Made by a program: the position numbers and the translations under genes
Notes under the pieces: generated by a model
Databases searched by the model: none
Seen by the model: the letters and a program-made list of their open reading frames with translations, nothing else
Told to the model about the DNA's origin: nothing
NCBI RefSeq assembly: GCF_947507565.1
Contig: NC_089182.1
Coordinates: forward strand, 3,162,001 to 3,226,000
From: Oscarella lobularis
Taxonomy: Eukaryota > Porifera > Homoscleromorpha > Homosclerophorida > Oscarellidae
Length of the DNA stretch: 64,000 nucleotides
Direction: 5' to 3'
In this document: positions 62,636-64,000 of the stretch, in pieces
How positions within the stretch are numbered: position 1 is the stretch's first letter
Layout: every line of letters starts with the position of its first letter

Positions 62636-64000
62636 TTAGAATTCTGCCATGACGAGTTCGCGGTGTTGCAATTCAGACGCCGTCACTCCGTCTTTCTTGG
62701 TCTTGAGAAAGGCCCACCGATCGTCTGATCTTTCGGCGTCGGCGGCATCCGGCGGGCGCGGTTCTTCGCGACGTTGTTCTATCCGTTCTACCGGGATCTC
62801 TTCAAAGACGACTTGTCCCAAGTGGATGACACCCCAAATGATGAGGGTGAAGGCGATTGTCAAAAAGGTCATCCAATCTATGGCCTCTTCAATGATGCCA
62901 TAGAAAAGAAGAAATGTGCTGCTGTGTATGACAAACACAGCAGCTGAAGAAAGAACCTGAAAATACAAGAAAAGGTGAGTAGTCACTACCACAACAATTC
63001 GTAATTACCTCGAAACTGTTGTGAACATCCATTCTCGCCTTTTTCACCTTCCAGTATCCCTTCCTATAACCAAACGTTGACAGTAGATCATGGGAACAAT
63101 GCATTGGTCACCTATACGGTCTTCCTAGCACAACCATTAAAAAATAAGCAAAACTGAGCACCAGTGAGATAGAAAGTTGAACTAGTGGTCTAAAAAGTGC
63201 TTTAATTAAAGATATTTCCTAGTAATATAAATGACTACTTACGTAATAGGATATAGATCAGTCAAACCAATGAGTATGAGTTTACGAAAAAGAATGATGC
63301 CTTCTGTAAAACACCACGTGGGTCTGTAACATTCATAAACAGCCCTGAAAGGAGACAGCAGTGTCAGACTAAACGCAAAATAGGCAGTACTCTCGCATAC
63401 CCATACAAAGCCCTCTTCTGGCTCAGCCGTTTTAACTTGAATAGCCGAATTGTGAAAAATAGAAGAACGATAGGAAATAGCAACGACAAAAATATGAGAA
63501 AGAGAGCCGATGAAAAGGTGACCGCTTGAAACGGCGCCTCATTGCAGCTGATACTCTGATCATAGGCCCATCTATTCTCAACTTCATTGCTGTCATTGTA
63601 AAGTTCAGAAATCCAGAAATTCGTCTAAAAGTGCAATATGAGAGCACGCGACCCCATTGGCCTATTTTACTTACTATGTTAACGTTTTCTTCACAAGCGT
63701 AGGAGCGAACGGCTAAGCTCGTCAGGGGAGCATAAACGATGAGTAGAAAGTGAACGAGAAATCTCCGAAACGTACTCCTCCGTCTCAAAAGCTTATAATT
63801 TTGGGGAAACCGTCGATGAGTTCTCCCCTATGAATTAATTAATTAAATAATTAAAAAATCTACGACGAAAATTTCAAATCTACTAACAAGAGCGCAATCT
63901 GCCATAAGAATAATTGTGATAACAAATAGGAATGGAACAGCCGAAGATAGCCAGTCGACGTAGTAAGTCGATAGACTGCTAATATAGCATTCTAAATAAG
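62636..64000 (-). CDS. multi-pass membrane protein, C-terminal part
   Basis: The gene runs off the right edge, so its N-terminus is missing. The visible exons encode a string of hydrophobic helices, including AVPFLFVITIILMAD, LVHFLLIVYAPLTSLAV, FSSALFLIFLSLLFPIVLLF, VQLSISLVLSFAYFLMVVLG and VLSSAAVFVIHSSTFLLFYG. Between them are short motifs such as ALYGYAVYECYRPTWCFTE and LGRPYR. This pattern (an R-Y-G..Y-E-x-Y-R-P loop, then L-G-R-P-Y, then N-S-F-E) is what I know from the C-terminal membrane region of large receptors with ephrin-receptor-like cysteine repeats. Those extracellular repeats would lie outside the window. The tail is charged and ends HRELVMAEF at 62636. Substrate or ligand unknown. 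Confidence 0.65.

Overview
The window is nuclear DNA from an animal with a compact, intron-rich genome. Nearly every gene is split by many short introns, often about 45-80 bases with GT-AG ends. Genes lie close together on both strands. The set includes integrin beta, thrombospondin-repeat protein, ependymin-related proteins, vitellogenin-type lipoproteins with a von Willebrand D domain, BORA and CFAP144, which points to Metazoa. The compactness, a mitochondrial-type MutS (MSH1) and an atypical integrin tail suit an early-branching animal. A sponge, perhaps a homoscleromorph, is my best guess, but that is inference from gene content only.

Layout, left to right: the 3' part of an MFSD14/HIAT1-type transporter (+, 1-1363); a small secreted, probably GPI-anchored cysteine-rich protein (-, 1652-2122); two tandem vitellogenin-like genes (-, 2585-8429 and 9200-15036); transportin-1 (+, 15768-19954); CFAP144/FAM183 (-, 20703-21290); an unrecognised short gene (+, 21572-22177); BORA (-, 22382-23962); integrin beta (+, 24629-28634); kinesin-13 KIF2 (+, 29382-32762); AP-1 mu (+, 33067-35014); FAM32A (-, 35275-35776); WDR36/UTP21 (+, 35813-39632); a tandem array of two ependymin-related genes and one pseudogene (-, 39792-42865); cytosolic carboxypeptidase AGBL4/CCP6 (-, 43052-45366); CAAP1-like (-, 45436-46696); PUF60 (+, 46722-49404); MSH1-like MutS (+, 49449-53018); a TSP1-Ig-FN3 secreted protein (+, 53324-55515); TIPRL (-, 56063-57162); VCP/p97 (+, 57368-61667); and the C-terminal part of a multi-pass membrane protein (-, 62636 to the window end).

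Most genes are single-copy housekeeping functions: nuclear import, splicing, ribosome biogenesis, protein segregation, microtubule and cilium biology, clathrin adaptor, and mitosis. They show no shared pathway. The accessory parts are two tandem families of secreted proteins. The vitellogenin pair carries patches of near-identity confined to particular exon tracts, which looks like gene conversion. In the ependymin array one copy has been broken by, among other things, a 42-43 bp palindromic insertion that can be dated against its intact neighbours. Very short gene spacings are a second theme: two divergent pairs have start codons 36 and 25 bases apart, and two same-strand pairs have 44 and 69 bases between stop and start.

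I found no viral relic, CRISPR array or autonomous transposon. Exon junctions and starts were read by eye against remembered family sequences. Gene boundaries are firmer than individual splice sites.
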